A stretch of 64,000 bases of DNA from Henckelia pumila. Its lineage: Eukaryota; Streptophyta; Magnoliopsida; Lamiales; Gesneriaceae. Location: positions 83,413,442-83,477,441 of the forward strand of contig NC_133122.1 in NCBI RefSeq assembly GCF_033568475.1, in the 5' to 3' direction. The notes under the pieces are model-generated. The model made no database searches and had not been told where the DNA came from. It worked only from the letters and a program-made list of their open reading frames with translations. Shown here in pieces: positions 12,112-23,648 of this stretch. Position numbers and translations under genes: made by a program. Every line of letters starts with the position of its first letter. The stretch's first letter is position 1.

Positions 12112-14002
12112 ACAAAGTAAGTTCTGCGGGCAATGGTGAGTTTAGCGGTGCTGAATTGAAAAAGATAATGGTGAATGAGAAACAAGCTGAAATTGCATTA
12201 AGTGATCCGAAACGGGCCAAAAGTTAATATGTCCTTCCTTTTTGCTTTCATTGCTCTTGAAATAGACGAATTTTATGCGCCGTGTTATGAGTAGAATATT
12301 GTTGTTTTAGGATTTTAGCTGTAGTGACCCTTATCTGGATCATCTACTAAACAGAACTTAGGCATGCAATTAACTTAATTAAAAGGATATTAGAATAAAA
12401 CTGCGGAAACCATAAACAATATACAATCTCAAGGGAAAGGAATCTGTAAATACCCAAATATTATACAACCAGATCAAACAGCTGAATCAATCTAATAACA
12501 ACAGAATAAAACCTAGGCGAAGCTCCAGCTGGCCAACAACTGCCTAGCCTCTCTTGGATCCACCCGCCTCATCCAATCGCAAACCTGCCCCATGGAATAG
12601 GATGTCCAGAAACACAGAGTACGAGACGTGAGCATAAAACGCTCAGTACAAGAGTATGAGTATACATGCATGCAAAGTGAACTCCCTATAAACTCGAGGT
12701 CAAGGATCAGATACAGACCGGGCCCTGGTATGTAGCACGCTGTGCCGTCGCTTCAGGAGGTGGCTCCCATACCAAAATACCAGTGGATATGCCGGACCCA
12801 AATCGATGGAAGTCCAACCACTTAACAGGATAGGGAAAAACTCTACTAACAGACATCTCGAAGGAGATAGCTCAGTATGTAAATGAATGCAGCATAAATC
12901 AATGACATATAAACCATGCAGTCACATAATACATGCATAATCAGTCAGGATATCTCGAACAGTACTTCCGTACCTCAAATCAATGCAAGTTCTACCAACT
13001 CTAGGTCCACGCCTATAGTCTGCTCTACACTGCCAAATGATACTACTATCATTATAGTGCTCTAAAAGCCTTAACTAAGTTATTGCATACTCCTAAATAT
13101 TTATAGGAAGCAAAAGCTATACCTTCGTCCGTCGTTAGCCCTTTGCTGTCGAGTGCCTCAAAACTAGGCCACAGCTCCGCTACGACGCCTGGATCGCTAT
13201 GCCACTTCCGGATTCCTCACGGAACGCCTAGAATTCCCTAGATCTGAGTTAGAAGGCTAAGGAATTGAGAGAGAAGAGAGGGATCGGTGCACTCAAAAAT
13301 GAGCTCGGCACCCCCTATTTATAGACGGAGTTCGGATCGTCCGAATTTGACTTCGGGTCGTCCGAACACGTTCGGGTCATCCGAACTGGGCTTTGGGTCG
13401 TCCGAACCCGATATTACGTCATTGATTACGTCAGCATGATGACGTCATCCATGACGCCTGTCGGCAGCACGTTCGGAGCGTCCGAACCACGCTTTGGATT
13501 ATCCGAACCCTGACTTCGGACCGTCCGAACCTTGACTTCGCAGCCTCCGAACTCGATGACCCTCAAACCATTTTCAAGTGTTCTGAATCTAATTCCGGAC
13601 TCCGTTAACCCATTAAGAGTTCCCTTAATCACGTTTACTCTTAACTAGTAGAATTAATGAATTGATTAACACTTAATCACTGATTTCGGGTACGAGCTAC
13701 TACATTAGCTAACCGCCAATCTGCTGCTCGGTTAAAAGAATGGAAAACAAGATATATTGCAAAGTTGAAACACAAGGTCCAAACAATACAGACAGAAGCA
13801 ACCACATTGTCCGCACAACTTACTTTGCTTCAGGTGAGAGATTGATTAGATTTTTTATTGTTCAGGATTTTTGGGTTTTAAACTTTTTCTCGAAGACGGG
13901 TTTTTGTTTGCTTTCAGCAGGATTCTGCCTGTGTGGCCAACCAAAATAATGAGCTTAAGTTTCGGCTGCAGGCTATGGAACAACAGGCCCAACTCCGAGA
14001 TC
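12112..14002 (+). pseudogene. Captured fragment of a VIP1/RSG-type bZIP gene
   Basis: Three exons are recognisable. About 12112-12222 reads GEFSGAELKKIMVNEKQAEI and onward to the start of the basic region. 12311-12319 plus 13705-13833 hold the basic region ([20 protein letters not shown]) and first zipper heptads. About 13918-14002 continues the zipper with NNELKFRLQAMEQQAQLRD. These are hallmarks of plant group I bZIP factors (VIP1, RSG, bZIP18/29). A solo LTR splits the second exon inside the basic region, and the first donor site appears to have lost a G. Introns are otherwise kept. Pseudogene. Confidence 0.85.
12320..13704 (-). mobile_element. Solo LTR, Ty3/gypsy family 2, in bZIP exon
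   Basis: A 1385-bp element runs from TGTAGTGACCC to CTACTACA and is flanked by a perfect 5-bp duplication TTAGC (12315-12319 and 13705-13709). There is no internal domain, so it is a solo LTR formed by recombination between the two LTRs of a former element. Sense is minus: a TATA box (CTATAAATAGGGG) is read from about 13323-13311. Upstream of it (13325-13560) lie repeated short hairpins of the TTCGGA-NNN-TCCGAA type. Related LTRs occur at 35209-35339, 46592-47575, 50728-52220 and 55600-56225. Confidence 0.92.
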
Positions 14003-14495
14003 GTGAGTTATGATTTAAAGTTTTTAGTTCTTCTAACTGCATTTTATGGAGGCTTAGTTTCTTTCTTCTTCCTCTTATTTTTTAGATAGTGTATAGGAAA
14101 ATACCAGACATTCTGTACCATTCATCAATAAACACAATCTCAATATAATGGTAACAAATATATATATTGAAGATTGCATTGATAGGAAGAAAGAGTTATG
14201 CTACTTGAAATAACCGCTGAGTAGGTAATCAGGCCGTAAAAGTTTACTCCCTGAATGAATGATGTCATAGTAATAACCCTTGGCACTAAATCCTTAACAG
14301 TCAAGGGTATGCTAATTAAGGCCATAGTTAGTGTTCTCCTATATCTTTTTTAGTCGCCCTTTTTTTATATTCGTTTGACTTGATTACATATTCATTCCTG
14401 TAGTTTAAGAGAATTAAAGTGACTATTAGCTGCTTTATTGATTGGCATAGTTGAGGTTTTGACAATCTGTCATATGAACTGTATGCAGCTGAATG

Positions 14496-15378
14496 GCTGA
14501 ATGCTTCAAGGATCGGACAGATGTACAGTGCTTACACATGTGGCAGAAGGTTCTTAATCCAGAACTTGTAAAAGGTCCATGGTCAAAAGAGGTTGGACAG
14601 TTTTTCTCTCCTTCCTTCTGGATTTGACTCCCTGCTCCCTCCCTCGGTTGTTTGCAACTCTTTCTCATTTGTGTTAGCTGCTTGAATGTTTCATGAGAGT
14701 TCATTTAATACTCCTTTCAATATATAATAGGAGGATGAAATTATGATTGAGTTAGTGAATAAATACGGTCCAAAAAAGTGGTATACTATTGCACAAGATC
14801 TCCTGAACGGATTGGTAAACAGTGTCGGGAAAGGTAAACTTATAAGATTTTCTCTTGATCCCTAGAGTTTTCCCCTTGATTTTTATTAGAAGATTTGATT
14901 AGTAAAAACACTTACTATTTATATGCTTTCAAAAGTTTATGAACAAAGCAGGTATAAAAGTTTATGCTTTATTTCCGAATTGAATATTCAATCCTTCAAG
15001 GTGCAAATTTTGAATCTTGTCTGTAAGATATCATTTCTTGTATCTTGTCTATAAGCTGCAGTTTACAATTCTATTTCTTATATCTTTTCTCTGCACTGAG
15101 GTTTATCTATTTAGGTAGTGTTTGAGATTGTTTCAATGAAACACTTTTCAGCTATTCCATCACAAATTTTGAAAATTGTGAAAGAAAAGTTGAAAAGTGT
15201 TTCATACAAGAAAATCCCAAACACTACCTTATAATGTTCGTTTTTGCAGATGGCACAATCATCTTAATCCTAACATTAAAAGAGAAGCTTGGACACAAGA
15301 TGAGGAATTGGCTTTGATTCATGCACATCAAATTTGTGGAAATAAGTGGGCAGAGTTGACTAAGTTTTTACCTGGGAG
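14496..15378 (+). pseudogene. Captured fragment of a MYB3R (R1R2R3 MYB) gene
   Basis: Three exons: about 14496-14591 (ECFKDRTDVQCLHMWQKVLN and the first residues of R2), 14731-14833 (rest of R2, KYGPKKWYTIAQDL) and 15250-15378 (RWHNHLNPNIKREAWTQDEE through R3 to FLPG). Intron borders are GT-AG and phases fit, so the piece was taken as genomic DNA. These residues are diagnostic of three-repeat MYBs, which in plants bind MSA elements of G2/M cell-cycle genes. R1, the end of R3 and the regulatory C-terminus are absent. The gene is cut off shortly before the BSL fragment begins. Confidence 0.88.
15114..15228. mobile_element. Tourist-like MITE in a MYB3R intron
   Basis: A 115-bp, almost fully palindromic sequence with termini GGTAGTGTTTGAGAT and ATCCCAAACACTACC, flanked by TTA on both sides (15111-15113, 15229-15231). 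The TTA duplication and long inverted ends fit PIF/Harbinger MITEs. It sits 22 bp before the third MYB3R exon. Confidence 0.82.
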
Positions 15379-15483
15379 GTACTCAAATGCATGCTAATTA
15401 CAAGAAAAATAATGTTATGTTGTTAAGCGAATATGAGCTTTCATATGGAACAAAATGTGGATCTTATGGTTGTTTCACATGAA

Positions 15484-15851
15484 GGGTGAGCGAGATGGAA
15501 TATGGGCCTGGCATAATATAAAACGACTATTTAATAGGCTTCCTCTGGCTGCATTGATTGAAAAAAAAATTATTTGCATGCATGGTGGTATTGGGAGATC
15601 AATAAATCATATGGAACAGATCGAGAATATTCAGCGGTCAATCACAATGGAAGCAGGTTATATTGTTCTGATGGACTTCTTGTGGTTAGTGAATGTCTGC
15701 TCTTGCCTTATTTTTAATTCTTATCCTTGTTATAAATTTATATATGACGTTTTGTTGTGTGAATCTATCCTTGAAGGTCCGATCCTACTGAAAATGACAG
15801 TGTGGAAGGTCTGGGGACGAAGGCAAGAGGTCCTGGTTTGGTTAACTTTGG
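15484..15851 (+). pseudogene. Captured fragment of a BSL/BSU1-type phosphatase gene
   Basis: Exon one (about 15484-15685) reads GERDGIWAWHNIKRLFNRLP and includes the metallophosphatase metal and substrate block MHGGIGRS. After an intron, a second exon (about 15777-15851) reads SDPTEND and RGPGLVNFG. These are characteristic of plant BSL phosphatases (PP1-like, Kelch N-terminus, brassinosteroid signalling). The Kelch repeats and the rest of the catalytic domain are missing. It follows the MYB3R piece by only about 100 bp, so two unrelated genes are juxtaposed inside the transposon. Confidence 0.82.
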
Positions 15852-16339
15852 GTAGGTGTCTCTCTTGACGGTTTCCGCATTGTTCAATCCTAACTTGTAG
15901 TGAACAGAGCTGCTCCTAATACCCTTGCGGCCCATTAAGGACTTCTTAAATTTTTGAATTTCTCGCGCCTGTTCATGCTTTTGCTCTTTTGCTTGTGTGC
16001 AAACATGCCAAGTAATTTGTTCTAGCATTTTTCCGTTTTTGTCATTTTATAGTTGCAGATTATGCTTCTTTGGCCGAGCTAATACGATTTTACATTTTAG
16101 CTTTTAGAGTCAGGGAAATTGGATGGGTCCTTGTGTTATGAGTATTGTGCACGTTAATTTTGGCAAAGAATGATTTAAACCATAGGTGATGTATTGAGTT
16201 TAATCATATTCTTTTGATAATAATTCCTCAATAATGCTAAATTCTAAACCTCAAGCCATTTACTCAATCGAGTTGGTACTCATGAAATCAGGAGCTATCG
16301 CTAGGCCTTTTTTCCTATCCCAACAATAATGTTTTCTGG

Positions 16340-16700
16340 TTCTTATTAGGATTGGATCATGGAGCAGTAGGAGAGAAATTATTGCATGTGCAATAGCTGG
16401 TTCATCTAATGGAAGTTCGTTGGTGGTTATATCTAAAGGTAGGTTGAAGTTTCTATTTTCTTGTGATTTATGTCTTATGCCAGCTCACTTTCATTTTTTT
16501 GTCATGCAATTCTTTATTCCCTCCGGTCTTAAATATGCATGTTGTGGTGTTTCTTGCTTAGAAATTAAAATTCTTGTTTGCTCTGAAAGAGGAGGAATCC
16601 AAATTATAAACGTGATCACCAGAAAGCTCGTGGGCTAAGTGCATGGAAACGTGGAGGTATCATCGGTGTTGCTGCACTAACTTGAGGAACCTTGATGGCT
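16340..16700 (+). pseudogene. Captured fragment of a TMCO4/DUF726-like gene
   Basis: The segment at about 16596-16700 reads HQKARGLSAWKRGGIIGVAAL, then a stop, then GTLMAITGG. This matches, from memory, the conserved hydrophobic segment of plant DUF726 (TMCO4-like) membrane proteins of the alpha/beta-hydrolase type. A preceding frame at about 16350-16438 may be an upstream exon but I do not recognise it. One nonsense codon in the recognised exon confirms a pseudogene. Confidence 0.6.
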
Positions 16701-16818
16701 ATTACTGGAGGTATACAAACTTTATCATTCATTAAATAATTGAGTAACAAAATCATGATTGTTAAATCTAGTATCTGGAAAGAAACTATTTCCGCATTCC
16801 TTAATTAAATGGATCACA

Positions 16819-16914
16819 ACTTGATAATTCCAATCGCTTAGTGATGATTTCGTAATTCGTAGTTCATTTGATAATTCCAATCGCTTAGTGATACTTTCGT
16901 CATTCGTAGTTCAT
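16819..16914. repeat. Two-copy tandem duplication of about 49 bp
   Basis: The unit beginning TTGATAATTCCAATCGCTTA occurs at about 16820 and again at 16869 with only a few differences. It lies in AT-rich DNA between the last captured exon and the right subterminal repeats. Confidence 0.8.
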
Positions 16915-17280
16915 GTTCTTTTACTGATAAATGTGTTTGTTTTTACTTTTCATTTTAATCTATTTATATTTGTTTTATGTTTGTTTTTATTTTTAATAAT
17001 TTACAGTATGGAGATACAAATTAAAGGAAAAGAGATTGTTGCGGCTTTTATGAAAGCTTGGGACGCTAACATGTGCTGAAGAAAGGAATCAAAGTTTTTC
17101 GAGATTAATGCATAGTTTTTTCCTAGTGTTCATTAAAATAAAATTCGATTTTTTTATTTGAATGATTTATAATATTGGAAGACTCTATATTAAATTTTAT
17201 TTTACAAATTTTTGAATTTTGAGTGACTTATAATATTGAAAATTTGTGAATTAATTTTTTTTTTGTTTTTTTTTAACAAA

Positions 17281-17579
17281 AAAGCTTTAAAGCGTTGTCT
17301 TTTCCAGAAACGACGTCGCTTTTTATAAAAGACAACTCTTAAAAAGCGTTGTCATTTTTAGATACGACAACGCTTTTTAAGCGTTGTCGTTTCACTTAAA
17401 AAGCGTTGTCTTTTCCAGAAACGACAACGCTTTTTATAAAAAACAACTCTTAAAAAGCGTTGTCGTTTCTGGAAACGACAACGCTTTTTCCGCGTTGTCT
17501 TTGAGCGTGGTTTTTTACAACACTGCCTACGACAACGCTTTTTCGAGGACATTAACAACGCGGAAAAAGCGTTGTATTT
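17281..17579. repeat. CACTA right subterminal repeats (truncated)
   Basis: More than a dozen copies of AAGCGTTGTC and GACAACGCTT in alternating orientation, the same motif as at 9530-9745. The array ends without a TTGTAGTG terminus at 17579, where the LTR begins. Confidence 0.85.
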
Positions 17580-20229
17580 TGAAACGACCCTAACTCTATA
17601 ATAAATATGCGGAAATTTTTTTTTTTTTTATATACTACTAAATAAAATATGTACATATATGCCCATACATATATGCACAGGATAAAATATTTAAAATAAA
17701 TACATGACTAAATAAATAAACAATTAAATACTTAAGAAAAAAATGCATTCTTTAAAATAATTAAACATCTGAGTCAACCCTAGAATTAAAAATATACTGT
17801 ATAAATAAAATAATTAAAATATGTGCATGCACTAAAACATTTAATAAAATATTCCCATAAACCTCAACCACTAAAATATAATAAAATGTTTCACATGACA
17901 TCATGCACGGTGACTCAGAAGCTGTCACGGTCACGGGGCTACTGCAGCGCTGCTCATACGTCCTCTCCACCGGTAGGAGTAACCTGCTCCTCTACGTACT
18001 CACCTGCACCATATCAGTGTAGTGAGCCTAGAGGCCCAACATGCATACTAACAAGGGTTCAAAATAATTTAAAACAATTTAATACTAATACATACATATA
18101 CATGAATGAGCATGCTTAAAATTTCATAACATAACTTACTTAAATAAACATAAATACATAATACATAACATACATACTTGAGTTGTTGAGCATTTATTTT
18201 CTTAACATCGAATGGTCCTATCCGTAAGTGTGACCCATAGTGCGACTGATCAGTCTAAGAAACCATCGTACGAGGCTGGTGGCGAACCACCCATACATAA
18301 ATGGCAGAAAACTACCCATACATAAATGGCAGAAACTGCCCATACATAAATGGTCACACTACTTCAATTTCCACCTAAAATATTTTATTTGCTCAACCAT
18401 AGAAATTAAATCATAGCATAAAAATTGATTTCATGAATGCATGTACTTAAATAAATTGTGTGTCCTTCATATATATTTAATTTAATTTTCTTACTAATAT
18501 ATAAATTTTAAAATAACTTAAATGCATAAAAATAATTAAATATATAATCAGGACACATGCAATTTTCTCATGGATGGTTCTGGACTGCTGGCCCTACACT
18601 CAAGCCCATTAACTTAAATCTGGCCCATTAACGTACTTAAGCCCAATATCTTAAACTTTAAGCCCAATTAAATTAATTAAGCCCATTAAAATTACACTAA
18701 GCCCAATAACACTTAAACTGGCCCATTGGGCCCAAAAACACAAAAGACTGGCCCATTAACTTTTATGGGCCCAAAAGCCCATAAAAATTATGGACTAACT
18801 TAATTAAAATTTTAAAAATCCAAATAAAATTATTTGGGAGTCCAAATAATTTTATTTTAATTTAATTGACTCAAAAACCCAATAATTCTTAAAATGTTTT
18901 AAAAATAAAAAGACTCGAGCCCGGCCCACCAAACCCGGACCCGGACCCACTTAACCCGACCCACTTACTTACTGACCCGACCCGGACCACTGACCCGACC
19001 CGGAAGCCCCCTGAAACCCTAAACCCGACTCCCCCCTCTTGAATCTCTCTCGGCCGAGAGCAGCAGGTACTCACGGCCTGCTGCCGGCCGGCTCCGGCCG
19101 CTCCTGGCCGGAGCCCCGCCGCCCAGATGTAGCCCACATCTGGTCGGTCCCAACCCAACCAGGCTCGGCCCCAGCCAGGACCCCTAGCTCGAACCCGAAC
19201 CAACCTTCCACCTAACCCTAAACTGCACCCCCAGCCCTTCCAAGTCAAGACTCGATCGGCTAGCCTTCATCCAGCCTGCAACCTGACCAAGGTTCGATCC
19301 CTAGGCACCCAAGGACCCCTCCTGACCGAACCCTCAGCCTTGAACCAAACCATGCGATCCAATAACAAGAAAGAATACGTGAGCCATGAATATGCATGTC
19401 CAGAACAAGCTTCAACCATTTTCTGAAAAATATTGGAAGGATTTCGATGTCTACCGTAGCCTACGTAATATATACTGATATGATAAAGAAAAATCGAGAA
19501 GAAATCATGCCTTTCACCGTAGAAATCGATTTAGCACGCACGTAGGACGTTTCCGGGACGACGGGGCGACGACAACGACCTTTGGTCCTTCAAAAGTGTG
19601 GCTATGGTGTTCTTCCTTGGCTTGCTAGGTGGAGAAGATGAACATGGAGGGGAATGGCGGCTGATGGGTGAATGATCGGCTAAGGGGTTTGGGGTAGATT
19701 AGGTTTTGAGTTTTGGTTTATAAGAAAATAGGGTAAATAAATATATAATTAAGGATATTAAATATATATAAAATATAACTTAACCAAAACTCTAAAAGAA
19801 ATATTTAAAAATCTGAAACATTATTAAAAATCCCGAAATTAAAATTAAGGGGATTTTTAAAAGTGATTAAAAGTCATTATCTTGGCTAATTTTGGATAAA
19901 AAGGACTCCTAAAATTATATAAAATTAAATACTAAAAATTTTGAGATAATAAAACTCAAAATAATATTTTTGGGCTCTAAAAAGGCTCATAAAATAATTT
20001 GAGTGGAAAGTCGTCATCTCGTCCGTCCACGGTCCCGTCTACGCGATTAAAAAAATAAAAATACTACAAATCATAAAAATCACTAATTATGGGTTAAATG
20101 CTTAAAAAATAAATTAAATCATGCATAACTAATTCACATAATTATTTAACCCATAAATCATAAATTTAAATAATTAAATATCCTAATTATGCAGGCGGAT
20201 TTATGTAATTAAAAATACCGGGTGTTACA
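17580..20229 (-). repeat. Tekay-like LTR 1 (3' LTR of copy 1)
   Basis: 2650 bp with TG/CA ends. It contains three tandem copies of a unit like CCCATACATAAATGGCAGAAA (18288-18350), a cluster of eleven GCCCA motifs (18600-18785), and a GC-rich repeat of ACCCGACCC type (18915-19005). A 119-codon minus-strand frame through the GC-rich part is low-complexity and not considered coding. Confidence 0.93.
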
Positions 20230-20245
20230 ATTCTCCCCCCCTTAA
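20230..20245 (-). other. Polypurine tract, copy 1
   Basis: The minus strand reads AAGGGGGGGAGAAT directly before the 3' LTR. This primes plus-strand DNA synthesis in LTR retrotransposons (family knowledge). Confidence 0.85.
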
Positions 20246-20274
20246 ATTGAATTTCGTCCTCGAAATTAAAGTAC

Positions 20275-23200
20275 TTACCCGAACAACTCCGGGTAGCGAG
20301 TCCTCATATCCTCCTCGGTCTCCCAAGTAGCTTCCTCCTCCGAGTGATTCAGCCACTGGACTCTGACCATCGGTATGACCCGCGTCCTAAGCCTCCGCTC
20401 CTCCCTAGCCAAGATCCGCACTGGTCTCTCCTCGTACACAAGATCTGGTGGCAACTGTAAGGGCTCGAAATCCAACACATGCGACGGGTTGGAGACATAT
20501 CTCCGAAGCATGGATACATGGAAAACGTTGTGCACTACCGCTAGCCCTGGAGGTAGAGCTAAACGATAGGCCAACGTGCCAACTCGCTCCAAGATCTCGA
20601 ATGGCCCTATATATCTCGGATTAAGCTTGCCTCTCCGTCCAAAACGCGCTACTCCCTTCATAGGTGACACCTTCAAGAATACGTGATCACCTACTGCGAA
20701 CTCCAAATCGCGTCGTCTGGCATCTGCATAACTCTTCTGCCGACTCTGCGCTGTCCTCATCCTATCTCGAATCTGCGTCACAATGTCAGCTGTCTGCTGC
20801 ACAATCTCCGGACCCAACAAAATTCGCTCACCAACCTCATCCCAATGCACAGGAGATCTGCATCTCCTCCCATAAAGTGCTGCATAAGGAGCCATACCTA
20901 TAGACGACTGAAAACTGTTGTTATAGGTAAACTCCACTAATGGCAGTCTAGTCTCCCAAGATCCTCGAAAATCGATGACACAAGCTCTCAAAAGATCCTC
21001 GAGAACCTGGATCACTCTCTCGGACTGCCCATCTGTCTGGGGATGAAATGCTGTACTGAACAAAAGTCTAGTCCCCAAAGCTGTGTGCAGACTCTTCCAA
21101 AACGCTGAGGTGAACCTCGGATCTCTGTCTGACACGATAGACACTGGTATGCCATGCAGTCTAACAATCTCTCTGACGTAAAGCTCTGCATACTGTGTCA
21201 AAGTGTAAGTAGTTCTTACCGGCAAGAAATGAGCTGACTTGGTGAGTCTATCCACAATCACCCAAATCGCTGTACACCCTCTGGTACTCCTCGGTAAGCC
21301 AACCACAAAGTCCATCGTAATATTCTCCCACTTCCATTCCGGAATAGGGAGAGGTCTAAGAAGTCCTGCTGGACGCTGATGCTCTGCTTTGACTTGCTGA
21401 CAAGTCAAGCACTCTGACACCACTCTCCCGATGTCACTCTTCATCCCAGGCCACCAATACAATAACTGTAAGTCTCGGTACATCTTCGTACTTCCGGGGT
21501 GAATGGAGTACGGAGATGCATGAGCCTCTGCTAGAATCTCGGCTCTCAACTGATCAACGTTCGGTACCCACATCCTCCCACGGTACTGAACGATGCCATC
21601 CTCCACTGTATACAAGAGATTTCCTCTAGCCTCATCTCTCTGTCGCCATCGCTGTAGCTCCTCATCAGTGGACTGTCCCTCTCTAATCCGATCTCGCAGA
21701 ACTGGCTGCACCGTCAACACTGACAAGCTCGGTGCATGGCCACTCGGATAGCACTCCAAACCAAATCTCTGAATCTCGGTCTGTAGTGGTAACTGTACAG
21801 TCAAACATGATACCACTGACGACTTCCGACTCAAAGCATCTGCCACTACATTAGCCTTACCCGGATGGTAGCTAATGTCACAGTCATAGTCCTTAACAAG
21901 CTCAAGCCATCTGCGCTGCCTCATGTTCAACTCCTTCTGGGTGAAGAAGTACTTGAGGCTCTTGTGGTCTGTGAAAATCTTGCACTTCTCGCCGTAAAGA
22001 TAGTGCCTCCAGATTTTCAACGCAAATACCACTGCTGCAAGCTCCAAATCATGCGTCGGATAGTTCTGCTCATGAATCTTCAACTGTCGCGACGCATATG
22101 CGATAACTCTGCCACTCTGCATAAGTACTGCGCCCAACCCAAACTTGGACGCGTCGGTGTAAACCACTAACTCCTCATGTGGCACTGTCATAGCTAACAC
22201 CGGTGCTGAAGTAAGTGCATCCTTCAGCTGATCAAAGCTCCTCTGACAATCTGGACTCCAACTATACTTCGCGTTCTTCTTGGTCAAGGAAGTCAAGGGT
22301 ACTGCAATAGAGGAAAAACCCTTGATGAACTTCCTATAGTATCCTGCTAAACCCAAGAAGCTACGAATCTCCGAAGCATTCTTTGGAATCCCCCAATCCC
22401 TCACTGCCTGCACCTTGGACTGATCCACTGCAATCCCATCCCTAGAAATAATGTGGCCTAGAAACGCCACCTGCTCCAACCAAAACTCACACTTACTGAA
22501 CTTTGCAAACAGTCGATGCTCTCTCAAAGTCTGCAAGGCTGTATGCAAATGCTGTGTATGCTCCTCAATGCTCCTCGAGTAGATCAATATGTCATCAATG
22601 AATACAATGACAAACTGATCTAGATACGGCTGGAAGACACGATGCATGAGATCCATAAAAACTGCTGGAGCATTGGTCAACCCAAAGGGCATCACCAAGA
22701 ACTCATAGTGCCCATATCGTGTCCTAAAGGCAGTCTTAGACACGTCTGAATCTCTAACTCTCAGCTGATGGTAACCAGATCGCAGATCGATCTTGGAGAA
22801 TACCGAAGCTCCCTGCAACTGATCGAATAAATCCTCTATCCTCGGTAGCGGATACTTATTCTTCACTGTGACTCTATTGAGCTCTCGGTAGTCAATGCAC
22901 AATCTCATGCTGCCGTCCTTCTTCTTCACAAACAACACTGGAGCTCCCCATGGAGAAAAACTAGGACGAACAAAGCCCTTCTCCAACAGCTCCTGAATCT
23001 GCTCCTTCAACTCTCTCATCTCTGTAGGAGCAAGTCGATACGGTGCCTTAGAGATAGGCACAGTATCCGGCAACAACTCAATACTGAACTCCACCTCTCT
23101 CGCTGGTGGAACTCCTGCAACATCGTCAGGAAAAACATCTGGATAGTCACGTACCACCTCTATGTCTGATAAAGATCTGCTAGAAACGTCTGAGGTAGTG

Positions 23201-23648
23201 ACCACACTAGCAAGAAAACCCTGACATCCATTGCGCAACAGTTTCCTCGCACGAACATGTGATATCATCTGAGGAATACTGCTAGACTGAGATGCAAAGA
23301 AAGTAAACATCTCACCTCCTGCTGGCTTCACTGACACTGTCCTACGTCGGAAATCAATCGAAGCTCCATTAACTGATAGCCAGTCCATACCCAAAATCAA
23401 GTGAAACCCAGTCAATGGAAGAACCACTAGATCTGCTCGAATGGAGTGTCCCTGCAACTCCAATGCCAGATTCCTGATGACACTAGTGGTAGTGATAACC
23501 TGTCCGGATGGCATGGTAACATCGTAACCACTGTCTACAACCTCCGGTGAAATGCCTATCCGTCTGATAAAATCTCGGGAGATAAACGAATGCGTGGCTC
23601 TTGAATCTAGCAACGCAAACGTGGAGTTGCCTCCAACTAGAATTCTCC
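20275..23648 (-). CDS. Tekay-like Pol, copy 1: PR-RT-RNaseH-IN-chromodomain
   Basis: Open for over 1120 codons with no internal stop. Order: aspartic protease (about residues 10-100), reverse transcriptase (about 190-380, YIDD-type core VFIDDIL), RNase H (about 465-590), integrase with zinc finger and DDE core (about 690-950), and a Tekay-type chromodomain at the C-terminus. No ATG precedes the protease, and the frame is closed by a stop at 23674-23676 just upstream, so expression needs joining to gag across the intron-like segment at 23649-23844. The protease active site reads DSR instead of DSG, while copy 2 keeps DSG. The enzyme is therefore probably unable to mature its own products. Confidence 0.93.

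Larger units (their letters stand above)
9499..17579. mobile_element. CACTA-type transposon with captured gene fragments
   Basis: The left end begins CACTACAATAAAAAT, the hallmark terminus of En/Spm-like CACTA elements. Both ends carry dense subterminal repeats of ACAACGCTTTT and its reverse complement (9530-9745 and 17281-17579), so they belong to one element of at least 8.1 kb. No transposase frame is visible, so it is non-autonomous. The interior holds host-gene fragments with introns, all on the + strand: CCCH zinc finger, bZIP, MYB3R, BSL phosphatase and a TMCO4-like gene. The right TAGTG end is missing because the retrotransposon array begins inside the right subterminal repeats. Confidence 0.8.

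Noticed and set aside
17281..17579. Palindromic AAGCGTTGTC array considered as an independent satellite
   Set aside because: The same motif occurs at the other end next to a CACTA terminus, so it is a subterminal transposon repeat.
17823..18119. 98-codon + strand frame in the LTRs
   Set aside because: Antisense to the element, no domain, repeated only because the LTRs are recent copies.
18889..19248. 119-codon minus-strand frame repeated in all three Tekay LTRs
   Set aside because: Low-complexity, GC-rich Gly/Arg composition from short repeats; its presence three times only reflects the near identity of the LTRs.
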